This document shows, piece after piece, positions 25,675-34,110 of a DNA stretch of 34,955 nucleotides. This DNA is from Rhizobium sp. Root1334 (GTDB lineage Bacteria; Pseudomonadota; Alphaproteobacteria; Rhizobiales; Rhizobiaceae). A program made the translations under genes and the position numbers. The stretch lies in assembly GCF_001426665.1 (NCBI RefSeq), contig NZ_LMEY01000029.1, positions 1-34,955 on the forward strand. The letters are read 5' to 3'. How positions within the stretch are numbered: position 1 is the stretch's first letter; the number at the start of each line of letters is the position of its first letter. Under the pieces are notes generated by a model. It had not been told where the DNA came from and ran no database searches. It was given only the letters and a program-made list of their open reading frames with translations.

Positions 25675-25703
25675 GGGCGATCCGGACCGATACCGGATCG
25701 CCC
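25675..25703 (+). promoter_or_regulatory. Perfect 11-bp intra-operonic hairpin
   Basis: GGGCGATCCGG (25675-25685), 7-nt loop, CCGGATCGCCC (25693-25703), between the binding-protein and ATPase genes. No T-run. Probably a 3' stabiliser or attenuator giving more binding protein than ATPase. Confidence 0.55.
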
Positions 25704-25738
25704 ATTCCATAAGGGTCGATCAGCAGGACGGTCATGCC

Positions 25739-27277
25739 ATGAGCACAGCTTCACCAGACGAAACCGGCGATGCCATTCATCTCGACGGGATCGTCAAGCG
25801 CTTTGATGGCGCACTGGCGCTGAACCACGCCTCGTTGCGCGTCCGGCGCGGTACCGTTCACGGCCTCGTCGGCCAGAACGGCGCCGGCAAATCGACCCTG
25901 ATCAAGCTGCTCGCCGGCCTGCATCAGCCGGACGAAGGCCGTATCAAGATCGATGGCGAGGCTTACGACAGACTGACGCCGCACCGGGTCGAGGAACTCG
26001 GTATCCATTTCATCCATCAGGACCGGCTGCTCGTTCCGACCTTCACGGTCGATGAAGCCCTGTTTCTCGGACGCGAACCGCGCATCGCCGGTACGCCCTT
26101 TCTCGACCGGCGGCTGATGCAACGCCGAGCCAGCGAAATCCTCGACGATTATTTCGGCATCAAGCTGCCCAACAGCGCGCTGATCAGCGAGCTTTCCACC
26201 GCCGAAAAACAGATCGTCCAGATCACCCGTGCGCTGCTAGACCAGCCGAAAGTCCTCGTCTTCGACGAGCCGACGGCGGCTCTTGTGCGCCGCGAGGCGG
26301 ATATTCTCTTCCGCCTGATCCGCCGCCTGCGCGACGAGGGGGTGACGATCATCTACATCTCGCATTATCTCAACGAGATCGAAGAGCTCTGCGACACCGT
26401 CACGGTGCTGCGCAATGGCGAAGACGTCGCCACCTTGCCGCTTGGCGAAACGTCTGCTGCGGCCATCGCCCGGCTGATGGTGGCGCGCGACATCGCCGAC
26501 CTCTACCCGAAACGCGACGTGACGCCCGGCAAGGACATCCTGACGCTCGAACGGCTGTCGGCACATGGAAAATATCAGGATGTCTCCCTGACACTGCGGC
26601 GCGGCGAAGTGCTCGGCCTGACTGGCCTTCTCGGCTCCGGCGCCAAGGACCTGATCCGTACACTGTTCGGCCTGGAAAGTGCCTCATCGGGGCAGATCAC
26701 CATCAATGGCAAACCGGTGCGCTCAGTCAATCCCGCCCAAGCCGTCGACCGGCACCTTGCGCTCGTCCCGGAAGACCGGCGCGGCAACGGCGTGGCGCTT
26801 GATCTCAGCGTCAAGGAAAACATCACGCTATCCTCGTTGAAGCGCTTCACTCGCCTCGGCTTCCTTGATTTCAACAGCGAACGGCGCGAAGCGGATGATC
26901 TTATCCGTCGCCTCGAGATCAAGACATCGGGGTGCAATGCCCTTGTGCGCACGCTCTCGGGCGGCAACCAGCAGAAGGTGGCGATCGCCAAATGGCTGAG
27001 CCGCCACTCCGAAATCTACCTGCTGGACGAGCCGACGGTCGGCGTCGATATCGGCTCCAAGGTCGAGATTTACAACCTCATCGGCGATCTCGCCGCCCGC
27101 GGGGCCGGTATCATCGTGCTGTCATCGGATCTGCCGGAACTGATCGGCATTACCGATCGCATCCTCGTCCTCTTCCGCGGCAGTATCATCAGCGAATTCA
27201 CCTCTTCGCAAACATCTCCGGACGACGTGCTTGCCGCATCCACCGGCTCCTCAGAGGTTCTCCGCCATGTCGGTTGA
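25739..27277 (+). CDS. CUT2-type ABC importer ATPase (second system)
   Basis: A 512-residue RbsA-like double ATPase. NBD1: Walker A GQNGAGKST (about 47-55), FIHQD Q-loop, signature LSTAEKQIVQITRAL, Walker B VLVFDEPTAA, ISHYL switch. NBD2: degenerate Walker A GLLGSGAKD as is usual for the family, signature LSGGNQQKVAIAKW, Walker B IYLLDEPTVGVDIGSK. ATG 25739 has AGGAC about 10 nt upstream. Its 3' end overlaps the next permease gene by 11 nt. It is not a close copy of the ATPase at 21978: NBD2 chemistry and N terminus differ, so the two importers are separate lineages rather than a tandem duplication. Confidence 0.9.
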   Translation: MSTASPDETGDAIHLDGIVKRFDGALALNHASLRVRRGTVHGLVGQNGAGKSTLIKLLAGLHQPDEGRIKIDGEAYDRLTPHRVEELGIHFIHQDRLLVPTFTVDEALFLGREPRIAGTPFLDRRLMQRRASEILDDYFGIKLPNSALISELSTAEKQIVQITRALLDQPKVLVFDEPTAALVRREADILFRLIRRLRDEGVTIIYISHYLNEIEELCDTVTVLRNGEDVATLPLGETSAAAIARLMVARDIADLYPKRDVTPGKDILTLERLSAHGKYQDVSLTLRRGEVLGLTGLLGSGAKDLIRTLFGLESASSGQITINGKPVRSVNPAQAVDRHLALVPEDRRGNGVALDLSVKENITLSSLKRFTRLGFLDFNSERREADDLIRRLEIKTSGCNALVRTLSGGNQQKVAIAKWLSRHSEIYLLDEPTVGVDIGSKVEIYNLIGDLAARGAGIIVLSSDLPELIGITDRILVLFRGSIISEFTSSQTSPDDVLAASTGSSEVLRHVG

Positions 27278-28295
27278 TATCCAGCTCGCACCCGTCATCC
27301 ATTTTGAACCGGGCTTATCGACGTCCAAGCCGAGCCGGGGTGGAAATCTCGCCGCCGGTGCACTCCGTGCCGGATCGCTGGTAGCCTTCGTTACCATCCT
27401 GCTCGTCTTTTCACTGACGGCACCTTACTTTCTCAGCGTTGGCAATATCGGCAACGTGCTTGGCCAGTCGGCGATATCAGGCGTTCTGGCCATCGGCCTG
27501 ACCATCGTGCTGATCGCCGGCGGTTCCAACGTCGTCACCGGCGGCATCGACCTGTCGCTTGCCGCCAATATGGGCCTGAGCGCCGCCGTCTATGCGACGG
27601 CAGCCCAACTCGGCTATGGTGATGCAACGGCGGTTGCAGGCGCCCTCCTCACCGGCCTCCTGATCGGCGCGATCAATGCCATCGCCGTGGTCGGCGCAGG
27701 CATCGTGCCGCTGCTTGCAACGCTTGCCGTAATGAACATCGTCGCCGGCCTCGAACTGGTGCTGACGCAAAACACCGTCATTCCCGCCTCGACACCGCTG
27801 CTGACGGATCTGTCCTCATCCGGCCCGCTGGGCATTCCGGCGCTCGCCTATGTGCTGCTGGTCTTCACGCTGATTGCTGCAGCCATCGTGCAACATACCC
27901 CGGCCGGACTTCGTCTCTACGCCGTCGGCGAGTTTCCCGATGCAGCCCGCGCCGCCGGCCTGCCGGTTCGCCGGCTGGTCGCAGGCGCCTTCATGGCCAG
28001 CGGCTTTTGTGGTGGGGTCGCCGGTGTTCTGTCGGTGTCCAATCTCAGCGGCAGCACCACGGGCTCCGGCGAAATGCTGCTGCCGGTGGTGGTTACGGCC
28101 CTGCTCGGCTCCGTCTTCTCGCGGCGGCTGGTGCCCACTGTCATCGGCACGCTGTTATCCACCCTGTTCGTCGGTTTCCTCGTCAACGGTTTCCAGCTTC
28201 TCAACATTTCAAGCGTGCTGGTGAGCGGCGTCCAGGGTCTGCTGATCCTGCTCGTCGTTTCGGCAACGACATTGCTGCGCAGGCAGGAGGCCTGA
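27267..28295 (+). CDS. CUT2-type ABC importer permease 1 (second system)
   Basis: A 342-residue BPD_transp_2 permease with about 9-10 TM helices: a cytoplasmic N terminus of about 35 residues, then LRAGSLVAFVTILLVFSL, the family motif GGSNVVTGGIDLSLAANMGLSAAVYA, and coupling loop HTPAGLRLYAVGEFPDAARAAGLPVRRLVAGAFMASGFCGG. ATG 27267 overlaps the end of the ATPase gene. Followed after 2 nt by a second permease, so the channel is probably a heterodimer, as in LsrCD or YtfT/YjfF systems. Confidence 0.87.
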   Translation: MSVDIQLAPVIHFEPGLSTSKPSRGGNLAAGALRAGSLVAFVTILLVFSLTAPYFLSVGNIGNVLGQSAISGVLAIGLTIVLIAGGSNVVTGGIDLSLAANMGLSAAVYATAAQLGYGDATAVAGALLTGLLIGAINAIAVVGAGIVPLLATLAVMNIVAGLELVLTQNTVIPASTPLLTDLSSSGPLGIPALAYVLLVFTLIAAAIVQHTPAGLRLYAVGEFPDAARAAGLPVRRLVAGAFMASGFCGGVAGVLSVSNLSGSTTGSGEMLLPVVVTALLGSVFSRRLVPTVIGTLLSTLFVGFLVNGFQLLNISSVLVSGVQGLLILLVVSATTLLRRQEA

Positions 28296-28297
28296 TC

Positions 28298-29293
28298 ATG
28301 ACCCTGCAGACCTCCGCAATCGAACCGTCCGTCCCCCGCGCCCTCATCGGCGTGGTCGTCGATAACGCACTCGTGCTGGCGCTCGTCACGGTGTTTGCGA
28401 TCTTCTCCTTCGCGACCCCGACGTTTCTGACCATCGCCAACCTGCAGAGCATTCTCGTCAACAATTTTACGCTGCTCGCCATCGCCGCCATTGCCATGAC
28501 CTCTGCCGTCTCGGTTGGCGGCATTGATCTGTCAGTCGGTACAGCCATCGATTTCGCCAGCTTCGCCTTTGTTTCCCTGGTCCTCGCAGGCCAGCCCGTC
28601 GCGATCGCCGCCTTGGCAGGTCTTGGCGCCGGCGCAGCGGTCGGCGCCTTCAATGCGGTGCTGATTTCGGGCATCGGCATATCGCCCTTTCTCGCCACGC
28701 TTGGCACGCTCTTCATCGGCCGCAGCATCCAGCAGCTCCTGACCAATGGCGGCAACCCCGTTTACCTGCCGCCATCAGGCATTCCCGAAACCTTCCGCTT
28801 TCTCGGGCGCGGCGCGATCGGTGGCATTCCGGTTCCGCTCATCATCACCGCCATCATCATCGTTGCTGCAACCGTAATCCTCACCCGCGCCCGCTTCGGC
28901 CGTGTCGCGCTCGCCATCGGCATTCAGCCGAGCGTCGTGCGCTATTCCGGCATCGCAGCGCGAATTCATGTGGCGATGGCCTTCATTCTGGCGGGCCTTA
29001 TCGCTGCAGTCGCGGGGCTGATACTGTCGGCGACGGTCACCGTCTACATCCCCTCCTCCGGCAGCGCCTTCCTGCTCAATGCCATCGGCGCTACGTTCAT
29101 CGGCACGACTCTGTCGCGCCTTGGCCGCCCCAATATCCCGGGCACCGTACTTGGTGTGCTTTTGCTTGGCATCGTCGCCAATGGCCTGCTGCTCACCGGG
29201 CTGAATTTCTACTGGCAACAGGTCGGCACCGGCCTGCTGATCTTCGCCGTGCTGGCCCTGAGCTTCATCACCCGGCGCAAGGCTTCGGCCTGA
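28298..29293 (+). CDS. CUT2-type ABC importer permease 2 (second system)
   Basis: A 331-residue permease paralogous to the preceding one. Features: VDNALVLALVTVFAIFSFATPTFLT (TM1), VGGIDLSVGTAIDFASFAFVSLVLAG (family motif), FNAVLISGIGISPFLATLGTLFIGRSIQQLL, and coupling loop RARFGRVALAIGIQPSVVRYSGIAARIHVAMAFILAG. ATG 28298 has a perfect AGGAGG (28285-28290) 7 nt upstream, inside the 3' end of permease 1. It closes the four-gene importer operon. The 106 bp downstream hold only the terminator of the facing gene. Confidence 0.88.
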   Translation: MTLQTSAIEPSVPRALIGVVVDNALVLALVTVFAIFSFATPTFLTIANLQSILVNNFTLLAIAAIAMTSAVSVGGIDLSVGTAIDFASFAFVSLVLAGQPVAIAALAGLGAGAAVGAFNAVLISGIGISPFLATLGTLFIGRSIQQLLTNGGNPVYLPPSGIPETFRFLGRGAIGGIPVPLIITAIIIVAATVILTRARFGRVALAIGIQPSVVRYSGIAARIHVAMAFILAGLIAAVAGLILSATVTVYIPSSGSAFLLNAIGATFIGTTLSRLGRPNIPGTVLGVLLLGIVANGLLLTGLNFYWQQVGTGLLIFAVLALSFITRRKASA

Positions 29294-29357
29294 CATCAAA
29301 GACAGAGGTTCCTACTCTCGACGGCCGGGAAATACGCATCGCGGCTACGAATTAGAA

Positions 29358-29391
29358 CCAAAAGAAAATCCGCCGGCATCGACCGCCGGCG
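29358..29391 (-). terminator. Rho-independent terminator of the META-MliC gene
   Basis: On the minus strand CGCCGGC, 7-nt loop, GCCGGCG (stem bases 29371-29377 and 29385-29391), followed by GATTTTCTTTTGG. It begins 9 nt after the stop at 29400. Confidence 0.7.
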
Positions 29392-29399
29392 CGCTTGGC

Positions 29400-30113
29400 T
29401 CATCCCACTTTCGAGCAGGTGACGCCCGGGGCGTTTTCGCCCTTCATGGTATCGATCAGCGTCGCCTCGTCGCCTTTCGTCCACCAGATATATTGCCCGC
29501 CTGTATATTTGGCGCCCGATGCCGACAGCACGTTTGCGGCGACCACGAACTCGCTGCCGATCGTCAAGGTGACCAGGGAAACAGGACCAGCATTGATATA
29601 TTCCGCAGCGATCGATTGGCCGGCGCAGTCGTACCGCAAAGCTTGCCGGTCAACCGTCCGGGCGCCGGGGATATTGATGAGAACGTCTGACGATACGGTG
29701 TGCGGGGCAAGCCGCAGAGCAGTTTTCGAATCGGCCTTTGTGAGGACCAGCTTCGTTTCTTCGATCTTCCAGGACAGGCCAGTCTTCAAAGCCGCGAAAA
29801 ACTTCGTCTCCTGATCCATCACCGCCGGTACGCACATCTTGCGTGTCGACCCGGCAGGACCGAAGGCGATTTCTCCGCCCTGCAGGTCGAAGGTGCCTGT
29901 GTAATTGTTACAGCCAGCAAAACCGGAATAGGTGCCGTCATCGTTGATTTCCAGCGTCGTCTGCAGATAATCGATGACGCCGCCGCCGCCGATATCCTCG
30001 GCCAGCCATGTCCCCACAAGCTCGCGGGGGACTGATTCGGCAGCAATCGTGGAGACAGATGTCGCATCGATCAACACGCAGGAGCAGGAAAGAAACAGCG
30101 CAAGTTTCAGCAT
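29400..30113 (-). CDS. Secreted META-domain / MliC-domain fusion protein
   Basis: A 237-residue envelope protein. The signal peptide covers about residues 1-26 (LKLALFLSCSCVLIDATSVSTIAA). A META/HslJ-like domain follows (about 30-140): ELVGTWLAEDIGGGGVID, LEINDDGTYSGFAGCNNYTGTFDLQGGEIAFGPAGSTRKMCVPAVMDQETKFFAAL. The C-terminal MliC-like domain (about 155-235) reads YDCAGQSIAAEYINAGPVSLVTLTIGSEFVVAANVLSASGAKYTGGQYIWWTKGDEATL. MliC proteins inhibit C-type lysozyme; META proteins are stress-linked. It is therefore probably a cell-wall-protection factor. ATG 30113 with AAAGGG at about 8 nt was chosen over a longer frame starting at 30227. Divergent from dxr. Confidence 0.82.
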   Translation of the reverse strand: MLKLALFLSCSCVLIDATSVSTIAAESVPRELVGTWLAEDIGGGGVIDYLQTTLEINDDGTYSGFAGCNNYTGTFDLQGGEIAFGPAGSTRKMCVPAVMDQETKFFAALKTGLSWKIEETKLVLTKADSKTALRLAPHTVSSDVLINIPGARTVDRQALRYDCAGQSIAAEYINAGPVSLVTLTIGSEFVVAANVLSASGAKYTGGQYIWWTKGDEATLIDTMKGENAPGVTCSKVG

Positions 30114-30281
30114 TAGATACACCCTTTCCGGCGAACGGCAGATCCCGGCCGGCCCGCCAAGGCCGGTGATTCGCAACATCTGCGACCCTATCGCCACCAC
30201 CCGGAGCGAAGCTACCCTTGTTGGCACCCGCTTTCACCTGTAGAGCCTAACATGAAAAAACAAAAACAACGGGACTTGGCC

Positions 30282-31472
30282 ATGACCTCCGGCGCGCAAG
30301 GCAAACGCCGCTTGACCATTTTGGGCTCGACGGGCTCGATCGGCACCAACACGCTCGACGTCATCCGCCAACTTGGCGGACGCGATGCGTTCGATATTGC
30401 CGCATTGACCGGTAACGGCAATGTCGCGCTGCTTGCAGAACAGGCGATAGCAACGGGCGCCGAACTCGCCGTCACAGCGGACGAGGGCCAATATGAAAAC
30501 CTCAAGGCGGCCCTTGCCGGCACCGGCATCGAAGCCGCGGCCGGTCGCAACGGCCTGATCGAGGCGGCGCAGCGTGATGCGGATTGGGTGATGGCCGCCA
30601 TCGTCGGCACGGCGGGTCTTGCCCCCACTCTGGCCGCCGCACGCCGCGGCGCCGACATTGCCCTTGCCAACAAGGAATGCCTGGTTTCCGCCGGTGATCT
30701 CTTCGTGGCCGCCGTCCATGCCGGCGGTGGCAAGCTGCTGCCGGTCGATAGCGAACACAATGCCATTTATCAGGTGCTGGAAGAGCACCAGCGCCACGCA
30801 GTCGAGCGCATTATCCTCACCGCGTCCGGCGGCCCGTTCCGCCGTTCAACGCTGGCCGAAATGCGCGATGTCACCGCCGCAACGGCCCGCGCCCACCCTA
30901 ACTGGTCGATGGGCCTGAAGATCTCGATCGACAGCGCCTCGATGTTCAACAAGGCGCTTGAGATGATCGAGGCCAAGCATCTGTTCGGCATGAGGCCAGA
31001 CCAGATCGAAGTCATCGTCCATCCGCAATCGGTCATCCATTCGATGGTCGGCTATAGCGACGGTTCGGTGCTGGCGCAGCTCGGCTGCCCGGACATGCGC
31101 ACCGCCATCGGTTACGCCCTGTCGCACCCGGCACGGCCAGCGCTCGATGTCGAGCGGCTGGATTTCGCAAAACTGTCGCGGCTCGATTTCGAAGCACCGG
31201 ACGAAGAGCGCTTCCCGGCTCTGCGCCTCGCCCGGCTGGCGATGGAACGCGGCGGCATGCAGAGCGCTGTTCTGAACGCTGCCAAGGAAGTGGCGCTGGA
31301 GGCGTTTATCAGTGGGCACATCGGCTTCCTGCAGATGGCCGAGATCACTGAAACGGTCATGGAGGCGATGACCGCTATACCGGCGGCATCCAGCATGGAT
31401 GAGGTGTTTGCCCTGGACGGCGAAGCCCGGCGCATCGCCAAAACGATCGTCGAACGCGAGGTTGCGGCCTGA
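30282..31472 (+). CDS. dxr: 1-deoxy-D-xylulose 5-phosphate reductoisomerase
   Basis: A 396-residue enzyme converting DXP to 2-C-methyl-D-erythritol 4-phosphate with NADPH, the committed step of the MEP isoprenoid pathway, in the cytosol. NADPH-binding LGSTGSIGTNTLD (about 14-26), the metal-binding VDSEHNAIYQVL with Asp156 and Glu158, ASGGPFR, and SIDSASMFNKALEMIEAKHLFG are all intact, as is HPQSVIHSMVGYSDGS. ATG 30282 gives the usual family length and starts 9 residues before RRLTILG; ATG 30252 adds a lysine-rich decapeptide and has no better ribosome-binding site, so it cannot be excluded. It is isolated here, away from other MEP genes. Confidence 0.96.
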   Translation: MTSGAQGKRRLTILGSTGSIGTNTLDVIRQLGGRDAFDIAALTGNGNVALLAEQAIATGAELAVTADEGQYENLKAALAGTGIEAAAGRNGLIEAAQRDADWVMAAIVGTAGLAPTLAAARRGADIALANKECLVSAGDLFVAAVHAGGGKLLPVDSEHNAIYQVLEEHQRHAVERIILTASGGPFRRSTLAEMRDVTAATARAHPNWSMGLKISIDSASMFNKALEMIEAKHLFGMRPDQIEVIVHPQSVIHSMVGYSDGSVLAQLGCPDMRTAIGYALSHPARPALDVERLDFAKLSRLDFEAPDEERFPALRLARLAMERGGMQSAVLNAAKEVALEAFISGHIGFLQMAEITETVMEAMTAIPAASSMDEVFALDGEARRIAKTIVEREVAA

Positions 31473-31593
31473 GATCCCACCACCCGTTGCCAGAAGACGC
31501 GGCGGCGCTCCCGTCTGTCATTCGCGAACGGCAGGCAGCGTCACCCCACCATTTGATTCCTCGGTAGTTAGCCCGCCCCAATTTCGGTATCCG

Positions 31594-31638
31594 ATGGGTT
31601 GCATCCTGGGTAGACCTCCCCTTTTGCAGGACAACCCA
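31594..31638 (+). promoter_or_regulatory. Leader hairpin before the Ig/deacetylase-like gene
   Basis: TGGGTTG (31594-31600) pairs with CAACCCA (31632-31638), and after a 2-nt bulge TCCTG (31603-31607) pairs with CAGGA (31627-31631). A smaller palindrome TCGG-TAT-CCGA precedes it (31583-31593). Possibly a 5' leader structure; role unknown. The gap 31473-31677 holds no gene. Confidence 0.35.
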
Positions 31639-31677
31639 GTCGGGTCTTATGCCAAAGGATGTACACCTATTTGATCG

Positions 31678-33927
31678 GTGGCCTATTCCGAAGCCGAAGT
31701 GGCACAATCCCGCCAAATGGAGGGAATTGCCCGCGTGGTGGAGAAGAGAGAGACGAGAGGTTTAATTCTGATCGCCGCTGCACTTTTAGCGATGATCACA
31801 CTGACCGCGGTAGCACCTTGGACCGGTAAACCACTGGCCGTGGCCGGGCTTACTCCGATGGCAGACGCTACCGATGTCGACCTCGGCGCAGCAATCATGG
31901 TCACCTTCACCGAGGACGTCGATCCAGCCACAATTGGGCCGAACTCGCTCCAACTCTCCGAAATGGGCATACCGGTGAAGGCGAGCGTCTCTTACGATAC
32001 CTGGACCAACTCCGCAGTGCTCACAACCAAGATGCCGCTGAAAAGTGGCGCAAGATACACCGCGACCCTTGCCGCAGGCCCAAGGGACAAGGCCGGCAAT
32101 ACGCTGGAGACCAGTCAGAGCTGGTCGTTCACAACGCGGCGCGATTTCGAGCACGGTTTCGGCGGGCCAGTCTTGATCATTCACTCATCCGACTTGCCAT
32201 TCAGCAAATATCTCAGCGAGATTCTGCGGGCAGAGGGTATCGGGTCGTTCGAAAGCGCCGATATTTCCAGCGTCACTGCAAAACTGCTCGACCGTTTCGA
32301 CCTTATCCTGATTGGCGAAGTACCACTGGACGACGCCCAAGCCACACTGTTTTCGCGATGGGTCGAGGCCGGTGGCGATCTGATTGCCATGCGCCCCGAC
32401 AAGAAACTCGCCAGTCTCCTCGGATTGCAGGACAAGGGCGAATCGCTGACCGAAGGTTATCTGCTGATCGACACGGTGTCGGCTCCCGGACGCGGCATTA
32501 CCGGCCAGACGATTCAGTATCACGGATCGGCCGACCTCTACACGCTGAACGAAGGCACGACCGAGATAGCCCGGCTCTACAGCAACGTGTCGAACGCTAC
32601 GCCAAACCCGGCTATCTCGATCCGCAATGTTGGAGATGCCGGTGGACAGGCGGCCGCATTCACATACGATCTCGCCCGGTCCGTCATTTACACGCGGCAG
32701 GGTAATCCCGCCTGGGCAGGAGACGAACGCGACGGCAATTCCGTCATCCGGCCCAATGACCTGTTCTTCGGGGCCAAGGAAGGCGATGAGCAACCCGATT
32801 GGAACGACTTCAATCGGATCGCCATTCCAGTGGCGGATGAGCAACAGCGGCTGCTCGTCAACCTGATGAACTTCATGCTCGAAGGCAAGGCGCCGTTACC
32901 AAGGCTCTGGTATTTCCCAAAAGGACACAAAGCGGTTCTCGTGATGGCCAGCGACGATCACGGAACACGAAGCGGAACGGAGGACTCGTTTGAGCGGCTG
33001 AAGGCCGTTGAACCGGAAGGATGTTCACTGGCCGACTGGGAGTGCTTTCGCGCCACGTCATGGATTTACACGAGCAGCGGTTTATCAGCCGAGGAAGCCC
33101 GCACATACGCTTCAGAGGGCTTTGACATCGGCGTGCACGTCAATACGGGCTGCAGCAATTCACCTCCAATGGACTTTGCGCGGATGTTTAGCCACGATCT
33201 CTACGCTTTCCGCATGAGATATCCTGACTTGCCGGCCCAGACCGGAAGCCGCACACATTGCCTGGCATGGAGCGACTGGGCCTCGACGCCGAAGGCAGAG
33301 GCGCGCTACGGCGTCCGCATCGATCTCAGCTATTACTATTGGCCCGGCCCGTGGATTAAGGGCCGCCCCGGCTTCAAGACCGGCTCCGGCCTGCCGATGC
33401 GCTATGCCGATGTCGATGGAAGCATGATCAATGTCTATCAAGTGGCGTCTCATCTGGTGAACGAAAGCGGGATGAGCTTTCCATCGGCCATCGACACACA
33501 GCTTGATCGCGCTCTTGGACCAGAGGGGTATTTCGGTGCGTTCGGAACACATTACGACTTCAGCGACGGCTTCGACCTCCAGTTGACCGCTGCGGCAGTG
33601 GCGCGTGGCGTGCCGTTGGTGTCAGCGCAGCAACTGCTAGATTGGACGGAGGGCCGCAACAATTCCCATTTTGCCCATATCGAATTGAGCCAAGAAGCGC
33701 TCACTTTCGACGCGTTCACAGACAGACGAACCGGGACGATGCTTCGTGGAATGATCCCGGCGGAAATCAGTGGCAAAGACATACTCACGATCAGCCGCGA
33801 CGGCTTGCCGGTCAACTTCGAGAAGACGATCATCAAGGGAATTGCCTACGCCATGTTTCCTGTCGAAACGGGCGTTTATCGTGTGAGCTTTCCTACCGAT
33901 GATCAGCGGGTGGAATTGACCGAATGA
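31678..33927 (+). CDS. Membrane-anchored protein with SbsA-type Ig domain and divergent NodB-like deacetylase domain
   Basis: Up to 749 residues. A TM anchor (LILIAAALLAMITLTAVAPW, about 29-48) is followed by an Ig-like domain of the Big_5 type (about 55-153: LTPMADATDVDLGAAIMVTFTEDVDPATI ... YTATLAAGPRDKAGNTL). Next comes a flavodoxin/GATase-like segment (about 163-255: PVLIIHSSDLPFSKYLSEIL ... FDLILIGEVPLDDAQATLF). The C-terminal half resembles a polysaccharide deacetylase: VLVMASDDHGT (Asp426, Asp427, His428), FDIGVHVNTGC (His487) and SRTHCLAW (His527). The classic TFDD and HxxxH wording is altered. The start is uncertain: GTG 31678 is the longest frame, but GTG 31735 has GGAGGG at 10 nt. 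Probably acts on extracellular polysaccharide (inference). Confidence 0.7.
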   Translation: MAYSEAEVAQSRQMEGIARVVEKRETRGLILIAAALLAMITLTAVAPWTGKPLAVAGLTPMADATDVDLGAAIMVTFTEDVDPATIGPNSLQLSEMGIPVKASVSYDTWTNSAVLTTKMPLKSGARYTATLAAGPRDKAGNTLETSQSWSFTTRRDFEHGFGGPVLIIHSSDLPFSKYLSEILRAEGIGSFESADISSVTAKLLDRFDLILIGEVPLDDAQATLFSRWVEAGGDLIAMRPDKKLASLLGLQDKGESLTEGYLLIDTVSAPGRGITGQTIQYHGSADLYTLNEGTTEIARLYSNVSNATPNPAISIRNVGDAGGQAAAFTYDLARSVIYTRQGNPAWAGDERDGNSVIRPNDLFFGAKEGDEQPDWNDFNRIAIPVADEQQRLLVNLMNFMLEGKAPLPRLWYFPKGHKAVLVMASDDHGTRSGTEDSFERLKAVEPEGCSLADWECFRATSWIYTSSGLSAEEARTYASEGFDIGVHVNTGCSNSPPMDFARMFSHDLYAFRMRYPDLPAQTGSRTHCLAWSDWASTPKAEARYGVRIDLSYYYWPGPWIKGRPGFKTGSGLPMRYADVDGSMINVYQVASHLVNESGMSFPSAIDTQLDRALGPEGYFGAFGTHYDFSDGFDLQLTAAAVARGVPLVSAQQLLDWTEGRNNSHFAHIELSQEALTFDAFTDRRTGTMLRGMIPAEISGKDILTISRDGLPVNFEKTIIKGIAYAMFPVETGVYRVSFPTDDQRVELTE

Positions 33928-34050
33928 TTCCATTCTGCACGTCATCAAGCGCCATGCAGAGATCAGCATCGGCTCCAGCGGCGATTGGAAATCGCGGTTT
34001 GCGGACGAAGCAGCCACTGCACCTCGTCTAAGCCTTCCCAAAGGAAGGGC

Positions 34051-34086
34051 ATAAAAAATGCGGATCGCCCTTCGACAATCCGCATT
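34051..34086 (-). terminator. Rho-independent terminator of hemA
   Basis: On the minus strand AATGCGGAT (34086-34078), a 12-nt loop, ATCCGCATT (34065-34057), running directly into a T-tract (plus-strand A-run 34053-34058). It lies 25 nt past the hemA stop. A small hairpin CCTTCC/GGAAGG at 34033-34048 may serve the facing gene. Confidence 0.8.
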
Positions 34087-34110
34087 GTAACGCCAAGCGA
34101 CCAACAGTTT

